Below, piece after piece: positions 12,771 through 25,825 of a stretch of DNA of 64,000 nucleotides; positions within the stretch are counted from its first letter, which is position 1, and every line of letters starts with the position of its first letter. Source of the DNA: Holacanthus passer (taxonomy: Eukaryota > Chordata > Actinopteri > Pomacanthidae); the NCBI GenBank assembly GCA_025331565.1, contig JAFREQ010000030.1, positions 1,302,001 through 1,366,000 of the forward strand, written 5' to 3'. The notes beneath the pieces were generated by a model that saw nothing but the letters and a program-made list of their open reading frames with translations, ran no database searches and was not told the DNA's origin. Both the position numbers and the translations under genes were made by a program.

Positions 12771-13639
12771 CTACAAAATTGTGAAGCGCCTGTTTGAAGA
12801 GAAGTGCAAAGCAACAGAAGCGAAATGTCCAAACATTTGCATTGATACACAGCAGCTATACAGTGACTGAATGCTGAACCTTTAAAAATAGCACTTTGTC
12901 TCTTGTCAACCGCATGACCACACACACAGCCAATCAGGTCAGTGTGATGTCAGCGGCGCTCGTATAAGGGCAGGGATCTCCACAGTTTGGCTCTGCTTGG
13001 GAGCGTGGCCGTATTAGCACGGGTCAGTGCGTAACCCTCTGCTGTGAGTATCCAAAGGAAATATAGATGAGTGTTGCATAGCGTGGCACGCCATGGAGTT
13101 TTGCTTTTTCAAGTAATAAAGTGTAAGTAAATGTAAAAATAACTACGATTTACACTGGTGCAAAATAACTGGGGAGATGTGATCTAGAGGAGGACAGCAG
13201 TAAATGAGCACTTTCCCTATCCAGCTTTAAATCATGATAGTGAAGTCAGACACCTATAGTCTCTGGTTTATTGTAGACAGTGGGATGAGGCGAAGCATTA
13301 GAGAGGACATATGGCCACATTGTCTTCACATTCATCTGCAATACAACCACCACTGTTCAGACAGGATCATCTCAGCGCTGTAGAAAGCAAAGAATACTAG
13401 GAGGCTCTACAGTTGAAGTGAACATTGTACTATAGGTATCATGTGACCAGCTGTATATATACTCTATAGATCAGAGTATCAGAGGTCGAAAGGTCAAGTG
13501 AGAGGGAAACAGAGAAAGAGACGAGGCAAGCAAAAAGCCTTACTCAAACAGAGATAACACACTCTATTGGGGGAGTTTGAGTGTGAGGATGGAGCATCTG
13601 CTCCTGCCCACTGGGCCTCCCAGCTAGTGCAAGCAAACA

Positions 13640-13660
13640 CATACACACACACACACACAC
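13640..13660. repeat. (CA)n microsatellite
   Basis: About ten CA units. Confidence 0.85.
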
Positions 13661-15525
13661 TCAGAACCAAACTGCAGCTGATTCTAATGAGGCCGAGGCC
13701 TGCTGGGTAGCAGGACGGCTGTTCCAGCCTGTCTCTGGCTCTCTGATTCTTGTCCCAGAGCTCCTCACACGTCATCCACTGTTTCACACCATCCACACTG
13801 TTTTACACTCGCCGATGTTTCCTCCCAGCGTTGGCTCTTCAAAGTAGCCTCACATTAACAGACGTGACCAGACTGAGCTGGAATAGGACAGAAGTGGACT
13901 GAGTGCAGTAGAACACCAAAGAAGAAAGGCTTTAATTGCTTTCCTTCAGCTTCATCCATTATTGGATGATTGATTTGTCTTAGTGAGATATTCAATCAGT
14001 TTTCAGAGCAGACAAGATGCAAGTCTGAAAAGTGGATTATATATTAATATCCCAAACATCTAGTAAGAGAAAACCAGATGACTTGGCTGATTACTTTTGT
14101 GTTATTGGTTAATGGCAAAGTCTTCACTGCAAAAGCTATATATGCAAGTAAATGAGATATACATGAGATATGAGCAATATCCATTCAGTGTGTTCACATT
14201 CAGGCAGTGCTAATTTTGTCAATGAAAATTTTGACTCTAATTTGTTGGCGTCCCTTTATTTCATGCCTAAATTATAATGACAACATAAAAGAAAAAAATA
14301 TTCTTGTCAAGTAAAGACGAGACGAAACAGTTGGCTCTTTTCAGGCAGACAACCAGATCACAGTAGCCATGTCAAAGCATTGGTTGTTTTCCTTTTTAGC
14401 TGATCATTTATATGCAAGGAAAAGAAGAATTTCTTGCAGCCTCTATATATTTCTCACTGGATGATTTTTTCCTGCTCAGTACATGTCATCGATGAATTAC
14501 ATTGTTAAATTTGATGGAGTCAAGCTTACAGTAAACATCTACTCCATCGGAAAAATAATAATTTATGACTTTCTACAGCTCATAATCAGACATTAACTCA
14601 TTCTGCATTATCATAATCAGTATTAATTTTAGCTCCACATGAAGTGAATAAACGTGACGTTTCCCAGATAATGCTCATCTACCATAATGACACAATTTAC
14701 ACATTTTCCTCCTCATTTATTTAATTGGAGTTCTACATGTGCAGTACTCAGCAGGAGATACAGATCAGGCAGCAACAAGCACGTCAGGGTTTACACCTCT
14801 CATATGCCAAAACACTGTGACAGGTGAATTTATTATGGTCTTTCTGGTATAGCAACGGTTAAATCAAGTGAACGTTAGTTACATATCATGAGCCTACATT
14901 CTATGAGTATAGGCTTTTAAAGTACTCTCTGATTGGTGCACAATCCTTATTGAGTGTGTGTTGGCGGCGGCTCACAGATTTCAGCCACTGACAATTGTTA
15001 ACCTGACAGGTGCGTATGCAATGGTCATTTGTCTGATTTTGTCAGGTGTTACTCAGGGTCAGGGTTAATGCACCTCCCCAGATTAGAAGCCAATATTTTG
15101 CTTGTTCGCAGAAGGTGATTTGTCTTCAGTGTCGGGGCAAATGTTATCGATAGAGTTAGTGATAATGACTGCGGTATGTGGAAAACAAATCACCAAAATA
15201 TTTAAATAAATCCATAAATCCAATGCTTTTTCTCCCTTAGTTATCTGCGCTCCTTCTGCAGACTCACTGATGTGTTGCAGTGTTTGCCTCACAAGGGCCC
15301 TTCCCATTTTATCTCTTTCAGTCTCCTTCATGCCCACTACTCATTCACTCCGACTCTCTATCCTTCTCTGTCAGAGTCTCTTCATCAACAGGAGGGATAA
15401 GCCCAAACAAATCTGCCTAAAGCCTTTGCCGGGCTGATGGTCTCATAGGAATGATACCTATTCCCTCTCATTTCCAACGACACTAATGGCATATTGACGT
15501 GCATGCAGATTAACAGATTACTGTA

Positions 15526-15527
<2 letters not shown>

Positions 15528-15561
<34 letters not shown>
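15528..15561. repeat. (TG)n microsatellite
   Basis: About 16 TG units with no interruption seen. Confidence 0.9.
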
Positions 15562-15562
<1 letters not shown>

Positions 15563-16769
15563 TGGGTGGGGAGTGCACAGTCATATCAGTGTATATTTTA
15601 ATCCAACTTCTGAGCATCTTATATCATTTCTGATCACACAGACGGAATCTCAACTTGTCCTTTTTTCCCTCCCACTTAAAACTGGCATAAATTAGCATAA
15701 CCTACCGCCAGCATGAGATGATTCATAAACACTTAGTTGAGACCTTTTGATTCATTGTGAACTGACTCAGCTTTAAAGGTGCATCATAATCCATTACAGC
15801 GTTACATTAAAGAATCATTTTAGTGAGATTGTACACTAATTTGACTATTGATTATTTCATTGATGATGTTTATAATCATTATCATTCAAAAATGTTATAT
15901 CTGTCAAATGCATCCCTTTTCAATCACTATATTTGCTCTTGCAAATACATCTCCTTTGTCAGATAGCGTGGCAGCAGTCTGCTTTTGCAGATGGTTGTTG
16001 GGGCGAGGCTATTTTTAACGTGATAATAAAACCATGAAAAAAAAGGGGACTTGGAATGTCAGTGTGGTAAAGAACAGGAGGGGACAAAGTCATCAAAAAT
16101 ATCCCCAAGGAGTCATCTCATCCTTTATTTCGAGCCCCGTAGCTAAACTAATATAATGAAACGATCTAAGATGGCCCTTTATTTCTCAGCCTCATCTTCT
16201 GGGCGCGTGTGTGTGTGTGCATGTGCGTGAGTGCACCCTTGTGCCTGATCACTGTGAGAAGAGGTGCTAAAATGGGACCCTATTGGTTTGAGCATTTTGC
16301 CCGTAGATTCGCTTTCTGCAGGAGATTAAACTTTGCTAACCTCGCACGATGGCACACCGTGGAAACGTTAGCAAGCTTTGCGCTGACATCTTATTGTGTT
16401 ACTTACCAATCACATGCTGAATTCCTGACTTCCAAATCGTCCGAGATGATACAAACCAATTTAATAATTGTTCTGTTTTTTCATTCAGGGTTGACAATTG
16501 GGGGAAAAGGTAGCAAGAGAGAGAGACCTGCCAATTTCTTAAAATTGTTTTGCCTGTTATTGCGATGCATTTTTTGCTTTTCATGTCATGTAACACATTA
16601 TGCTTATTATTAAGCTAATTTTACACATGAATGTCACAGAGAAAAAAAATGTCAGGTGGCATTTAGTATAAAGAGGGAGCAGGTCTGTGTAGGGGGGAGG
16701 AGGCTGGATGAGTCCAACACATACAGGACTTTCACCCAGAACACTGGTGTTTGTGTTCCATGTGAGACC

Positions 16770-17000
16770 AGGAGTTAACTTACACTTAAAGGTTAACTTA
16801 TATAATGTATTGAACTTACATCACATACTTATTTTAACCCAAACCATGATCCTTTCCTAAAGCTAACCAAATAGTTTTGGTGCCTAAACCTAAACACGTG
16901 TTTATTATTGTTACCATTACAACAAAGGTCACCTGACAAAGGTCACCTGACAAAGGTCACCTGACTTCGTCCTTTCCTGTACATCCAAAATTCATAAAAT
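16770..17000. repeat. Dispersed repeat remnant containing a 3 x 14-bp tandem array
   Basis: Phrases such as CCAAACCATGATCCTTTCCT, CTAACCAAATAGTTTTGG and GCCTAAACCTAAACACG recall a common fish non-autonomous repeat. Inside, 16922-16963 is three perfect copies of ACAAAGGTCACCTG followed by AC. Confidence 0.55.
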
Positions 17001-18287
17001 GCGGACGCCGTTACATGACATGTGAAGAGCTTATAATGCACAGATATGACACGCGAAATGTCCTTCAAAGCTATTTATATGCCGTCCCATGGCATCACGT
17101 CGGTCACCATTATCATGAGCAAACCAAAGCATCTGTTGTCACTTTGAAGTGGGTGACAAGCTGGAAACATCTAGCTGTAGCTTGGCAGTCCACAGCTCTT
17201 TTTATACTGGGTCAAATGATAATTACATTGTGTGCGTATGTGCGGCTGGGTTGGGCGGTTTATTTCTGGTGTCATTGTTCTGGCAGGGGCGGCCTTCTAT
17301 TAATTTGATCTTTGACAGAGACTGATTGAAAGTCATAACGTCAGACATTAGAATTTCATATTTGCTAAGCCGATGTGTTTTTGGTGGGATATCTAAAAGA
17401 TCAGCGGGCGTTTAAGCAACAAATCATCAATCAAAGGCATTTTTTTTCCTTCATCAGAAGAATAAAAATTTGTTGTTGTACCAGGTGCTGTTTGTGCATC
17501 CAATACATGGTATGCCTCCCAGCAGTGCAGTGAATTCACATCCACTTCCTTCAGTCGCTTGAAGTCCAGCTGAGGCTCGCTCTGCCCGCTTTGTCCTAGT
17601 TAGCTTCTTGAAAAATAGTGTTGTAGCACGATGTGGCTTGCATGCAGTTGACTATCATTAGCCTCTCTGCAACACCACATAACTGCTGTCTGGCAGTGCT
17701 GTACATTTAACCCAATGTAAATGCATGTATGTTCTCTAATCTGCTGTCTAAATTCTTACTTTTACAGAATGCACATAGTATTCAATTTAGCAAAATGCAC
17801 TATGTACTTCAATTTTCACATTAACTAGGATGTTGCCTAATAAAAAGTGAAAAAAAAAAGGTTTTGTTTAGATTATTACTGTGGAAGGAAGAAGGCAGAA
17901 ACAATGGTTGGACAGTTGATCTTTTAGAGCTGCATTAACTGATTTTCTTGTTTGCTGCCGAAACAGGGTGTAAAACCAACATAGACATATTAGCACCTAA
18001 AACTAATACAGCAACATTAACATTCAGTTTGAGACTTGCACTGTTTTTGGTCTCTACCAGCTCCTGAGGGAAATGTCAGGCTCTTTGGCTGACTGCAACT
18101 ACTGCATAAGCTACAAAAGTTGTATAAAGCCTTTTGTTGGCTGAGCGGGACACAAAGTCTGATAAACTGCCTCAAATTATGTCTCTTGAATTAATGTTGG
18201 TTGGGACTGAAGAACACAAAAAATACAAACAAGTTTTAAAAAATGCAATGTAATGTAATGTAATCTGGTGGTGTGCAGTTGTGAAGT

Positions 18288-18362
18288 GAGCTTATCAGAC
18301 ATCTTTAGCCCACTCCTCATCTGCTTGAAGTTTGCAGCTCAAGGCTCCAACAACCGCTACCA
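18288..18362. repeat. Dispersed repeat, copy 2 (copy 1 at 4372)
   Basis: Same order of short blocks as 4372-4446, with scattered substitutions and small gaps. Confidence 0.6.
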
Positions 18363-18727
18363 AGGGTTACCAAGGCCTTTTTAATTAGTAGATGCTATAA
18401 TCATATCAATATTCCATTTATTTCTCCTTAGGCAGATTTTAGAAATTCTTTAAAAAAATATTATCAGATTGTCATCAGCAAACTCATATAAACTCATATA
18501 TAAAGCCATATTCTTGAACAACAGGTCCTCTGTGATCCATTTCAAGTTCTTTTACGGCAACATCTTTTAGTAATTAAATACTAAAATAATATCCAATATG
18601 CCCCCCATGATAAATTCTTATTGAACCCTTGACTGCTACTAGCACCACATATCCAGACTTGGAAAAAATACATATCTCTGGTTCTGGTGGAGTGCAATGC
18701 TGACCTGGTGCAGTCCTCTTTGGATTT

Positions 18728-18758
<31 letters not shown>

Positions 18759-18783
18759 TCGATAATATATATATATCGATAAT
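18728..18783. repeat. Poly(A) and (AT)n simple repeat with a duplicated CGATA-containing unit
   Basis: An A run passes into (AT)n. The unit ATATATATATCGATAAT occurs twice in tandem. Confidence 0.85.
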
Positions 18784-21689
18784 AGCAGCTCTGAGGACAA
18801 CAGTTTCTACACTTTCAAGTTCCTTCCTTTGTGACGAATGCTCATACCTTTGATTTACTTAATTTGCTTTATTTACAAGTCTTTGTCACTATGTGTTTTG
18901 ATCAGCAACCAAGGGCTTGCTGTGGAAATGGCTCTCCCAGATCAGCATTGTCCACATTACTGAAAATGAAAAGACTACTTAAGCTACAACAGGGCTGTCA
19001 TATCCACAGAGCCACCTGAGACAGTGTGAGCATTGGTACAGTAACACTCACACACAGACGTATCACTTTGAGTTCACACTCCACTGAGTAGCTACCTCCG
19101 AAACAAAGACAATAAAACAAAGTGAAAACAAAGAGATGCAGCAGAAGAAAGGATGTGGACAAGAGGTCACGGGAGCCGAGGCGGTTTCATGTGGGAGTCC
19201 GGCGTAAGGGTCTGGTCTCTTGTTCTCACCCCTGTCTCAGTGAGTCAGTCCTGAGGTTTCTCTCTCCGAGCTCAGCTCCTACCTCTGCACTGCCTCCACC
19301 GCTGTCACTGCACATCAGCATTGTGTTAATGCTAACGTCTCACTTCACCAGTCCTGACTCCACTCACCCACTCAGGAGGCAGAAGACAAAAAGAAACACG
19401 TAATGAACGGAGAAAGACAACAAGAGTGCAGAAACAGTGACCAGATAAACACTGATGAGATGTGATAAGGTTAAAAAGAGAAATGCATTATGATACATTT
19501 TGTCCTTTATAACACGCTTAAAGAAAATCCATGAAGGTTCACTCAGTTTGCAGAGGGTCATTTTGCGTGGGAAATCCACCACCTCCAAAAAGCAGGTACA
19601 GTCTGTGCAGGTGTATTGGTTTGAAAGAGAACATTTAATTAACTTTTATTCAGCGAAATCTCACTGACAGAGGCGACAGACACCGCGAGCACATCACAAA
19701 AGGTCTCCAGGGAAATGGGAAGAAAAGAAGCAGTTTTCACATCAATTCCACCAATGAACTGCACCTTTTAAGCTCTCCTCCGTTTGCAGAGAGCAGCTCA
19801 GTACCAGACGCTGATTGCATAATTAGCTGCTGCCTTTAGTAAATCAGATGCTAATTACACACAGATTGCGACTGCAAATAGAATGGATGCTTTCTGGCGC
19901 CGAGTCTTTGCGCGTCCATCAATCAACTCATCTGTCCGTCCGTCAGCACGATCGAGTCGCCAAAGCCCATAGCAAGATTTAGTGTGCTGCCTCATCGCCT
20001 CGGTATGTTTTTATTGGTTGGATGGTTTTATTGAACGGCAGACAGAATAGCTCTAGTAGACGTTCTTCCGGCAGCTTGCCACCCTGAAGCACAGCCTATA
20101 GAAGACAGTTTGCACGTTGGTGTAAAACTGTCTCTACCCAGCAACAGGGAGCTTTGTTACAGCCATAGAAATGTGGCTTTTATGTACAAGTCGAGAGCAG
20201 AGCATCCAAACTGCAGACTGCTTTGCATGGTGGAGCAGAATATTGTATGTTCATCTTTTGATGTAACAAAACTCAAATACAAAATTTGCAATGAAAAACT
20301 ACAACTACCAAACATGCATTGGAAAGCCTACTAAAGCCTTTCTGAAACACAATAATTATGGACTATTATAATGACAGCTAATTAAAATTCAAAAAGACAA
20401 TAATATCAACCTGGAGTTAAATACTGAACATCAGAATGAAGCCGACGGCACCACGTCTTCAGAGACAAACCACCATCATGCAGCTGGTGTGATAATGTTG
20501 GCTGTATTTTCACTGTATGTGTTAACAAAGAATCAAAAGCTCACAGGCAGGTTACGTGATGTACTTTATTATAATTTTATGTATATATTAAAACTTCAGG
20601 CTCGTACTGTATTTCCACATGTCTTCTTTGTACTGTGTTCCCCACATCCTTGCAACAGTAAGGACATTTTGATCAGTGCAGATGCTTTTTTGTTAATCTT
20701 TCGCAGAACATCTCATAAAATACTTCCCAGATGATAGTTGAAATGAAAGGATACAGTTTTAGTCACCATGTAGTGTTTTATTAAACCTGAACACATAGAG
20801 GATATTTTACAACTTTTTCTTTACATTTCATTTGATTTTGCCCTCATTTAGAATCCCATTAAAAAATATTCAAAAATATTTATTGTTTTGTGATATTCAA
20901 TGCAGTTCTTGTAGTTCTTGTGTTCTTGTGTGTAAAGTCTTGTGTGAAGATTTTCTCGGTGTTACTTGCTTGACATTACCTGCCATAGCTTGTTAATTCA
21001 TTTTGCAATTGCAACCAAATGAAGTTGACAGGTGAACACATCTAGTCCCAGCAATCATGTAAAGTATGTTTGCATTATATTGCCTACCTATACTGTAGAT
21101 GGTGCTACTGCAACATGATAAATGTATATGGCTATAAGCAGTCATGGCAGATTATACTTCCTGTACACATGTTTTACTTGCTATACTGTAGGTATTCTTT
21201 AGAAAGCCTTTCTTACTAGGTGGATTTAGATGCACATTCAACTTTTCAAGCATTTCTATAGGATTTCTATAGCTTTCTTATAAGACATACAGAGTGTGAG
21301 TTTTTTTTCTAGTTTGATAAATATGATGCTTTTTCCAAAGCTGAAGCAGTGTTTTATTTCATCTTTGACTTTACTGTCTTACCTCGTTGCAGTGCTGGTC
21401 ACAAAATGCACAGTTATCTCACTAGTGGAAAAATATGTGTTTTAATGGCACCAACAACACAAGACAGATTAAAACGCATTAGTGTCCCTTTCTAGCAGGA
21501 CCCATATGAATGCGGCAAGTGTCCCCACAATGAAGTGTGCGCAGTTTGTTTAATAAGTCCTCTGCTCCAGCCAAGATATTGGACGAGTGGTAATGAGAGA
21601 TCTGTTATCTCTGTTGGCCATTAGCCTTAGTGTGTGAAGTCATTAGAGGATGTAATTAACTCCTATTGTACTAGAGATGGGTCATTATC

Positions 21690-21900
21690 AAACGAGTCTA
21701 AGACGCGTGTAGCATCGACGTGGTTTCGCTGCTCGTGTTGGTGACCTCCACGGGGTCAGGAGTTAAACACGCTTTGCTGGGAGACGGCGAGGCTGCGATC
21801 GGTAGGTGATCACGTTTTTGTGATCACCTACCGAATGCAGATGAAGCGCGTTGTTTCCTCGCCTCATGTGCAGGCGCAGCATTAATGAAGACATTTATCA
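21690..21900. promoter_or_regulatory. CpG-richer patch with perfect 15-bp stem hairpin, possible regulatory element
   Basis: This stretch is clearly richer in CpG than its flanks. It contains a perfect inverted repeat: left arm TCGGTAGGTGATCAC (21799-21813), 6-nt spacer, right arm 21820-21834. Each arm includes GGTGATCAC, and GCATTAATGA follows downstream at about 21878. No gene is visible. Function is unknown. Confidence 0.35.
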
Positions 21901-23332
21901 CTTTACAAAAGTGTTTGCACTGAGAAAAAATGTCCCTTTTGTGAGTCACAGATATGGAAAACACTAAAATGCCTGTCTAGGTCTCATGCATGTGTGCATT
22001 TATTCATATCAGTGTAGCTTAAAGATATGTTTCTTTCTGCATCCAGAGAACCAACAGTCAGACTTCACACTGATATAGTTGTTATATATATATTTTTTCC
22101 ATTCCTGTTCCTGTACTGGTCTGTCTGACGTGGTTTACATTTTACTCCAGGAGGCTCACTGGGGTGCTGCCCATTTACATAAATTAACAAGGTTCTTTCA
22201 TATGAGGGGAGATTTGAGACTGTGTTGTGTTACAGTAAATCATAGCTGGGATCTATTTGTTTGTTTCCGTTGTATCGAGATAATAAATCATTGATAGCCC
22301 CATTGAAATCCTCCTGCTGCGAGAATGTAATAAAACCCTGAACACCCTGGCAGATGAGCTGCGACTATTTGTACAACAAGCCGCTCCTTGTCAAACAGCT
22401 CCCCGAAGCCGCATCGAGCGAGAGACACAGTCACGAGGCAAGTCAGTCTGCTGTCACAAACTGCATTTCCCAAGGTGCTCTTTGTTTGATGTATGCCCAA
22501 ATTCTCACACTCTGCAATGATCGAAACCGAAGAACTGGCAAATGCATGTGTTGGTGGCAGCTAATTTTTGTTTTTGTGAGAACGATGTGTGCTGGGGGCA
22601 TTAAATGGATTTCAGGAATTATGAACCTACTGGCATTCAGTAAACCCAGGCTCAGCTTTACTTGTTTAGGTGGATGAAGTCAAGATAAAGTTCAGCTTTC
22701 ATCATGACGTCTATTATAACTTAAGTAGTTTTGTCACAGTTTCTGTTTTGTCACCCCTGCACAGTGACCAATAACAAGGATCACTGTCTGGTGAAAACCA
22801 CATCTATCCAAATTAAATAAATAAAGAAGAAAGCAATATTGAGCTTAACTTAACTTAAGCAATATAAACTTAAAAATTAACACAATTATTGACACAATGC
22901 TTAAAATAGAGCAGTTTTTTCAGCTCATAAAAAATGACATTTTGGAGATGCAAGCTTTAAAGTACATTGACCTCAGTTAAATAGTTCACTTTATAAGTTG
23001 TCTGCTGGTTCAACATTGACCAACTGTACTTTAGGGTTTGCCTCCAACTGAAGTGTATTAGATAATCTGGCTAAACCTTTGGCTTGTTTACAGCCTGTCT
23101 GCTTGCCTGACTGCTCATTTCTTCTTTCTCCGTAATGAAATCATGCATCTATTTCGACCTTTTTCATAATGCATTTTGGTGATTCTTTTTTTAAGCAGGA
23201 AATCCCTGGTGGCAGTGCATCACTCTGGAAGCATTACTCATGTTCATGTTTGATTAATACTCATTAGCAATATAAACAGACATGACTAAACCCTAATTCA
23301 CCTGTGGTCTCTTCTCACTAGAGTAACTAATG

Positions 23333-23450
23333 TTTATTAATCTGCAGCTGAAAATAGTTCCCAACAAATGCACTATTTATTCCTGAATGAATAATACTTC
23401 CAAAAAAACCTACAGTGCCCAGCTGGAAATGATTTAACCAGGAACGCTGA
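23333..23450 (+). repeat. Dispersed repeat, copy 1 of 3
   Basis: Shares TTAATCTGCAGCTG, AAATAGTTCCCAACAAATGC, CTGAATGAATAAT and GTGCCCAGCTG-type blocks with 25650-25820. Confidence 0.65.
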
Positions 23451-24377
23451 CTATCTTCATGCCCACTTTGTGCTCACAAAACCATTCCTCTATCTCGTCA
23501 GATACAGTAGGACCAGGTCACTGATTTTCACACTGCTTATCCTTGATGACACCTTTTTGGGGTTTTCCTGCACAAACAGTTTATGATTGCAGCTCTCAGG
23601 GCTTCTGTACTTAGACTGTACAATTATTTGTAACCATGGCAGTGGACACCTGAACCTTAGATTTGCCCTTTACAGTAAAACAGTCAAGGAGTGTGTCTGT
23701 GTTTACTGTACGAACATGCATTTACACATTCATGTGGTGTGTGTGTGTCTGTTTTAATTTTTAACCAAAGTGTGCTTTTTAACACAGCAACTAGTGTTTA
23801 CTTTCATTTCTCCACGTTATTGCGTATTACAGTCGGTAACATACGAAGTAATAATATCCTTGTTTCATGTTAAATTAACAACCAGACATGTTTGGTCTTT
23901 CTTGGCTTATTGATGACTCTCATAAAAGTCTCCACCTCACACAGATTGACAGTAAATTCCTCCAAACAACTCCCAAGTCAAAGTGTCACCATATCTGACT
24001 TCAGCTACATGCATTTACATGTAGATTGTGTGTGCTACAGTAGTTCATCTTGTGTTGATGGGTTTTCCCAGTTGATCGACCGGTCATATGGGTAGATTAC
24101 ATGTCTGATCTCCGTGTTGATAGATTATTGAGACTGTGTAGGCTGAGGATGGTTACCTCCAGCTCTGGTTCTTACTGGTGTCTCGTTGCTGTAACAGCCG
24201 ACAGATTTGGTGTGGTGTTTATAGATTTACCCTTGCATTGGCTGGGTATGCAGATGGGGAGGATTGACCTGCTGCGACCTTGGAAGAGTGCCCTGGCGGA
24301 GGACGACGGCGACCTCGGGATGGGCAGGACATGCTGCAATGCAGCAGAGCAGATCAGTGGCGCTGCATGCTCTCATC

Positions 24378-24396
24378 CACACACACACACACAAAC
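24378..24396. repeat. (CA)n microsatellite, short
   Basis: About eight CA units. Further short CA runs follow at about 24430 and 24498. Confidence 0.75.
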
Positions 24397-24698
24397 ACAT
24401 AAACTGCAGCTCACCAACACACTTTCCACACACACAGATACATTTACTGTACCATTAACCGGCAGAATGTGCACAGATGTCCACAAATCACTATAACACA
24501 CACACACACTCTCTCTCTCTTTGTCTTCCTGGATAAGCAGGGAAGGGCGTGTCTTAATCAACCTGCCGCTGCCTGGCTGGCTGAGATGCACACACCACCC
24601 ACATGACTCTGCATATTGAAGAGCACGTAAACACGCACGTGCTCACACACATTTACTTCCACACGCCTTCATAAATGCACAGGAGCATGTCTGTAGAT

Positions 24699-24724
24699 GT
24701 ACACACACACACACACACACACAC
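24699..24724. repeat. (AC)n microsatellite
   Basis: About 13 AC units. Confidence 0.85.
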
Positions 24725-24929
24725 TACACACAAGGCAATTTATAAACTGTCAAGACATACAATTTAAAACATCCTGACAATATATCATGTAAGCAAAAAA
24801 CACACATAGGGACATTTGTATTGCATTGTATTTATAGAACAATATACTATACATACAAACTGATTCTAATTTTCCCTGTGTTCTTCTTTCCTATTATTCT
24901 ATTAAGTATAAACAGAGAGTCATCAATGT

Positions 24930-25055
24930 ATTTTTTCCTAATAAAACTACGGTGCCCATCTGTTTCAGGAAAATGATTTAGTCATAAATGAAACCATATA
25001 TTTGTGACCTGTTTTTAAAGACTGAACAAATTAAGCTTAGCGGAAGTTCATTGTT
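24930..25055 (+). repeat. Dispersed repeat, copy 2 of 3 (3' half)
   Basis: Shares CTGTTTCAGGAAAAT, ATTTGTGACCTGTTTTTAA and GAACAAATTAAGCTTAG with 25725-25820 and lacks the 5' block. Confidence 0.65.
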
Positions 25056-25649
25056 TGTTTGTTTTTCTTTGCACTGAAACAACAGTAACTTCACAGCTTT
25101 ACAGATAAGGCGATCACTCAGTTCCATCAGCAGCTAGATCCCCCAGACGCCCCAGCAGGGCATCCCATAGGAGGGCAATATGTAACAGCAGTGCCAAGAC
25201 ATCTGCTTTCAATACCAGCACAGCACAGACCCTCATTAAAGAGATTTTCTGGGGCAAATAAGTAAACCCTAATCACTCTGAGCAATCAGATCAAACCAGA
25301 TCAGCCTCAGCTTGCTTTCACTTGTTCTGTGAGTGTGCTGGTAATACTTCAGCGCAGTGCATGAGCTAATACACATTGGTATTTGTGATGACCTTGTGCT
25401 GACTTTCATTTATTTCCTGGAGGCGTACTCATAACTAATCTTAGCCGTAACAACTGAATGCCTGATCTCAATGCTAATATTTAAGGAGCAATATTCTGTA
25501 TTTTTCTTATTGTCAACAGATCCCGTGAAAAGACCAAAACCTACAATGAATCAGTCCTGCTGACAAGTATTGATTGTGTAGCCTAAGCCTGATACAGTAA
25601 CCTGTTCCTTCATTATGATAAAGGCACTGCACACATTGTCCTGCTGAGT

Positions 25650-25825
25650 ATTAATCTGCAGCTGGAAATAGTTCCCAACAAATGCACTTTTTACTCCTGA
25701 TTGAATAATGCTTGCTAATACTACACTGCCCAGCTGTTTCAGGAAAATATTGAGAAATTATGTAACAATGTCTAACAATATTTGTGACCTGTTTTTAAGG
25801 CTTGAACAAGTTAAGCTCAGTAAAA
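25650..25825 (+). repeat. Dispersed repeat, copy 3 of 3 (most complete)
   Basis: Joins the 5' block found at 23333 (AGTTCCCAACAAATGCAC) and the 3' block found at 24930 (ATTTGTGACCTGTTTTTAA). It therefore defines a unit of at least about 170 bp. Confidence 0.65.

Larger units (their letters stand above)
10701..16769. other. Non-coding stretch
   Basis: No supported exon. Holds the dispersed repeat at 12545-12770 and microsatellites at 13640-13660 and 15528-15561. The remainder is AT-rich single-copy-looking sequence in which I see nothing specific. Confidence 0.5.
17001..23330. other. Non-coding stretch
   Basis: No supported exon. Contains a diverged dispersed repeat at about 17930-18080, the repeat at 18288-18362, an A/AT simple repeat at 18728-18783 and a CpG-richer patch with a perfect hairpin at 21690-21900. 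Elsewhere nothing specific was recognised. Confidence 0.5.
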
